A stretch of DNA of 64,000 bases from Flavihumibacter stibioxidans (GTDB lineage Bacteria > Bacteroidota > Bacteroidia > Chitinophagales > Chitinophagaceae). The notes below the pieces were generated by a model. The model made no database searches, was not told the origin of the DNA, and was given only the letters and a program-made list of their open reading frames with translations. The position numbers and the translations under genes were made by a program. Below, piece after piece: positions 63,145 to 64,000 of this stretch (positions are counted from its first letter, which is position 1; each line of letters starts with the position of its first letter). The stretch covers positions 367,858-431,857 of the forward strand of contig NZ_MBUA01000012.1 of the NCBI RefSeq assembly GCF_014332695.1, read 5' to 3'.

Positions 63145-63810
63145 ATGAACAAGCCGTATAAAGTTGCATTGGTAGAGGACCATATTCTGCTTAGAAAAGG
63201 ACTGGTTTCCATGGTGGAAGGTTTCCACGATTACTCGGTGCTGTTTGAAGCATCCAATGGTAAGGAAATGATAGAACTGCTTGACCCCGGCAACCTGCCT
63301 GACCTGGTGCTGATGGATGTAAACATGCCGGAAATGGACGGCTTCAGCAGCACCGGCTGGCTGAAAAGAAATTACCCTGACATCAGAATCCTGGCACTTT
63401 CCATGTACGATACGGAAAACTCCATCATCAGGATGTTTAAAGCCGGGGTGCGTGGTTATATCATGAAATACTGCGACCCCGTTGACCTTCGAACCGCAAT
63501 GGACGCACTTATCCAGAAAGGGTATTATTATTCCGAACTGGTCACCGGACGCCTGATCCATACCATTAACCGCTATGATGACCTCGACAATAATGATACC
63601 GGCAACCCGCTTTCAGTCCTGAATGACCGCGAACTGGAGTTCCTGCGATATGCCTGCACGGAAATGACTTATAAGGAAATTGCCTGCAAAATGTACCTGA
63701 GCCCCAGGACCATCGATGGCTACCGCGATTCCCTGTTCGACAAACTGCGGTTAAAGACCAGGGTCGGACTGGTCACTTTTGCCATCCGCAACGGAATTGT
63801 AAATGTTTAA
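63145..63810 (+). CDS. NarL/LuxR-type response regulator
   Basis: 221 residues. The receiver domain has VALVEDHILLRKGL (acidic pair), phospho-acceptor Asp in LVLMDVNMPEMDG, and ILALSMYD at the switch position. The C-terminal LuxR-type helix-turn-helix is LNDRELEFLRYACTEMTYKE, then IACKMYLSPRTIDGYRD. No histidine kinase gene is beside it, so its partner is elsewhere. Its stop overlaps the stop of the convergent gene at the window end. Confidence 0.93.
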   Translation: MNKPYKVALVEDHILLRKGLVSMVEGFHDYSVLFEASNGKEMIELLDPGNLPDLVLMDVNMPEMDGFSSTGWLKRNYPDIRILALSMYDTENSIIRMFKAGVRGYIMKYCDPVDLRTAMDALIQKGYYYSELVTGRLIHTINRYDDLDNNDTGNPLSVLNDRELEFLRYACTEMTYKEIACKMYLSPRTIDGYRDSLFDKLRLKTRVGLVTFAIRNGIVNV

Positions 63811-64000
63811 TTCAGTTTACTCGCTTCCTTTTCAACCGGAATTCTTTTTTCGGACTGGATGGCTTTAAAACCTCCCTCCACCACCCGGAGATTATGAATA
63901 CCCTGGCGTTTGAACAGGGAAGCCGCCAGCATGCTTTTATGTCCGCCCCCGCAATGAATGTAAAGATTCTGGTTCTCTTCATAATTGGCAATGGCCGTCA
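63807..64000 (-). CDS. Rhodanese-domain protein, C-terminal fragment
   Basis: The last 64 codons of a gene that enters from the right edge; the stop (63807-63809) overlaps the response-regulator stop. It reads LYIHCGGGHKSMLAASLFKR, then QGIHNLRVVEGGFKAI, the active-site loop (catalytic Cys in HCGGGHKS) and last strand of a rhodanese domain. In Bacteroidota such an end often belongs to an MBL-fold metallohydrolase with one or two rhodanese domains acting on persulfides. The N-terminal part is not visible. Confidence 0.8.
   Translation of the reverse strand, partial: TAIANYEENQNLYIHCGGGHKSMLAASLFKRQGIHNLRVVEGGFKAIQSEKRIPVEKEASKLN

Overview
The window reads as a chromosomal segment of a Bacteroidota bacterium, most likely a member of the Chitinophagaceae. 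This is inferred from sequence character, not a database search. The pointers are TonB-dependent receptors with a CarboxypepD_reg-like N-domain, an UpxY/NusG-type antiterminator heading a capsule-export operon, the long form of IspG with a central insertion, the fused B12 mutase IcmF, Bat (VWA/TPR) proteins, frequent SPxx-type lipoproteins, and promoter boxes of the Bacteroidota form TAnnTTTG. No rRNA, tRNA, CRISPR array, prophage or classical insertion sequence was seen.

Layout. 1-4875 (minus): polysaccharide export operon (UpxY, Wza-like, Wzc-like, start of an ABC-2 permease) behind a leader with a strong terminator hairpin, plus a sugar acetyltransferase. 5034-7332: HGSNAT-like acyltransferase and a toxin/antitoxin-like pair. 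7485-9810 (minus): MurU-like nucleotidyltransferase and an AmgK-like kinase fused to a RapZ C-terminal domain. 9923-15418: TonB receptor, amino-acid permease, Rieske oxygenase. 15519-20093: radical SAM protein, two degenerate 2H-phosphoesterase-like proteins and a umuDC-type operon whose UmuD lacks both catalytic residues. 20269-28120: DUF72, NamZ-like, metallophosphoesterase, AmiD-like amidase, DEAD-box helicase, SAM hydrolase, mutarotase. 28319-30465: DGPF/YCII protein, ECF sigma factor, AraC-type regulator. 30491-35144: four enzyme domains in three genes (beta-lactamase-like hydrolase fused to D-aminoacylase, DgcN-like, DgcA-like). 35221-42377 (minus): small conserved protein, sortilin/BNR-repeat protein, IcmF. 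42623-51645: membrane proteins, then an operon with a barrel protein, two vanadium-haloperoxidase-like lipoproteins and a TonB receptor. 51796-64000: IspG, a REP-associated tyrosine transposase (RAYT), BatC/BatB, class D beta-lactamase-like protein, mutarotase, lipoprotein, YhhN, NadB, LpxL-like acyltransferase, a LuxR-type response regulator and a rhodanese-domain end.

The most striking feature is a dispersed palindromic repeat family with the core GTCTGAC. It occurs in at least eleven intergenic clusters and flanks the RAYT gene (54547-55128) on both sides, so the window appears to hold a complete REP/RAYT system in a Bacteroidota genome. Five genes take their last Val codon and TGA stop directly from such a repeat (GTC TGA). 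Both convergent genes around the copy at 35136-35229 end inside the same element. A second, unrelated palindrome family (core CCCGTCGGGTGGCACCCGACGGG) has three copies. One of them is a perfect 53-bp palindrome running exactly from one gene's stop codon to that of the convergent gene.

Functionally, several separate loci converge on peptidoglycan salvage: NamZ-like hydrolase, AmiD-like amidase, AmgK-RapZ and MurU for MurNAc, and the D-aminoacylase/DgcN/DgcA operon for D-glutamate. Several genes also carry in-frame short tandem repeats (21, 15 and 12 bp units), which suggests slippage-driven length variation.
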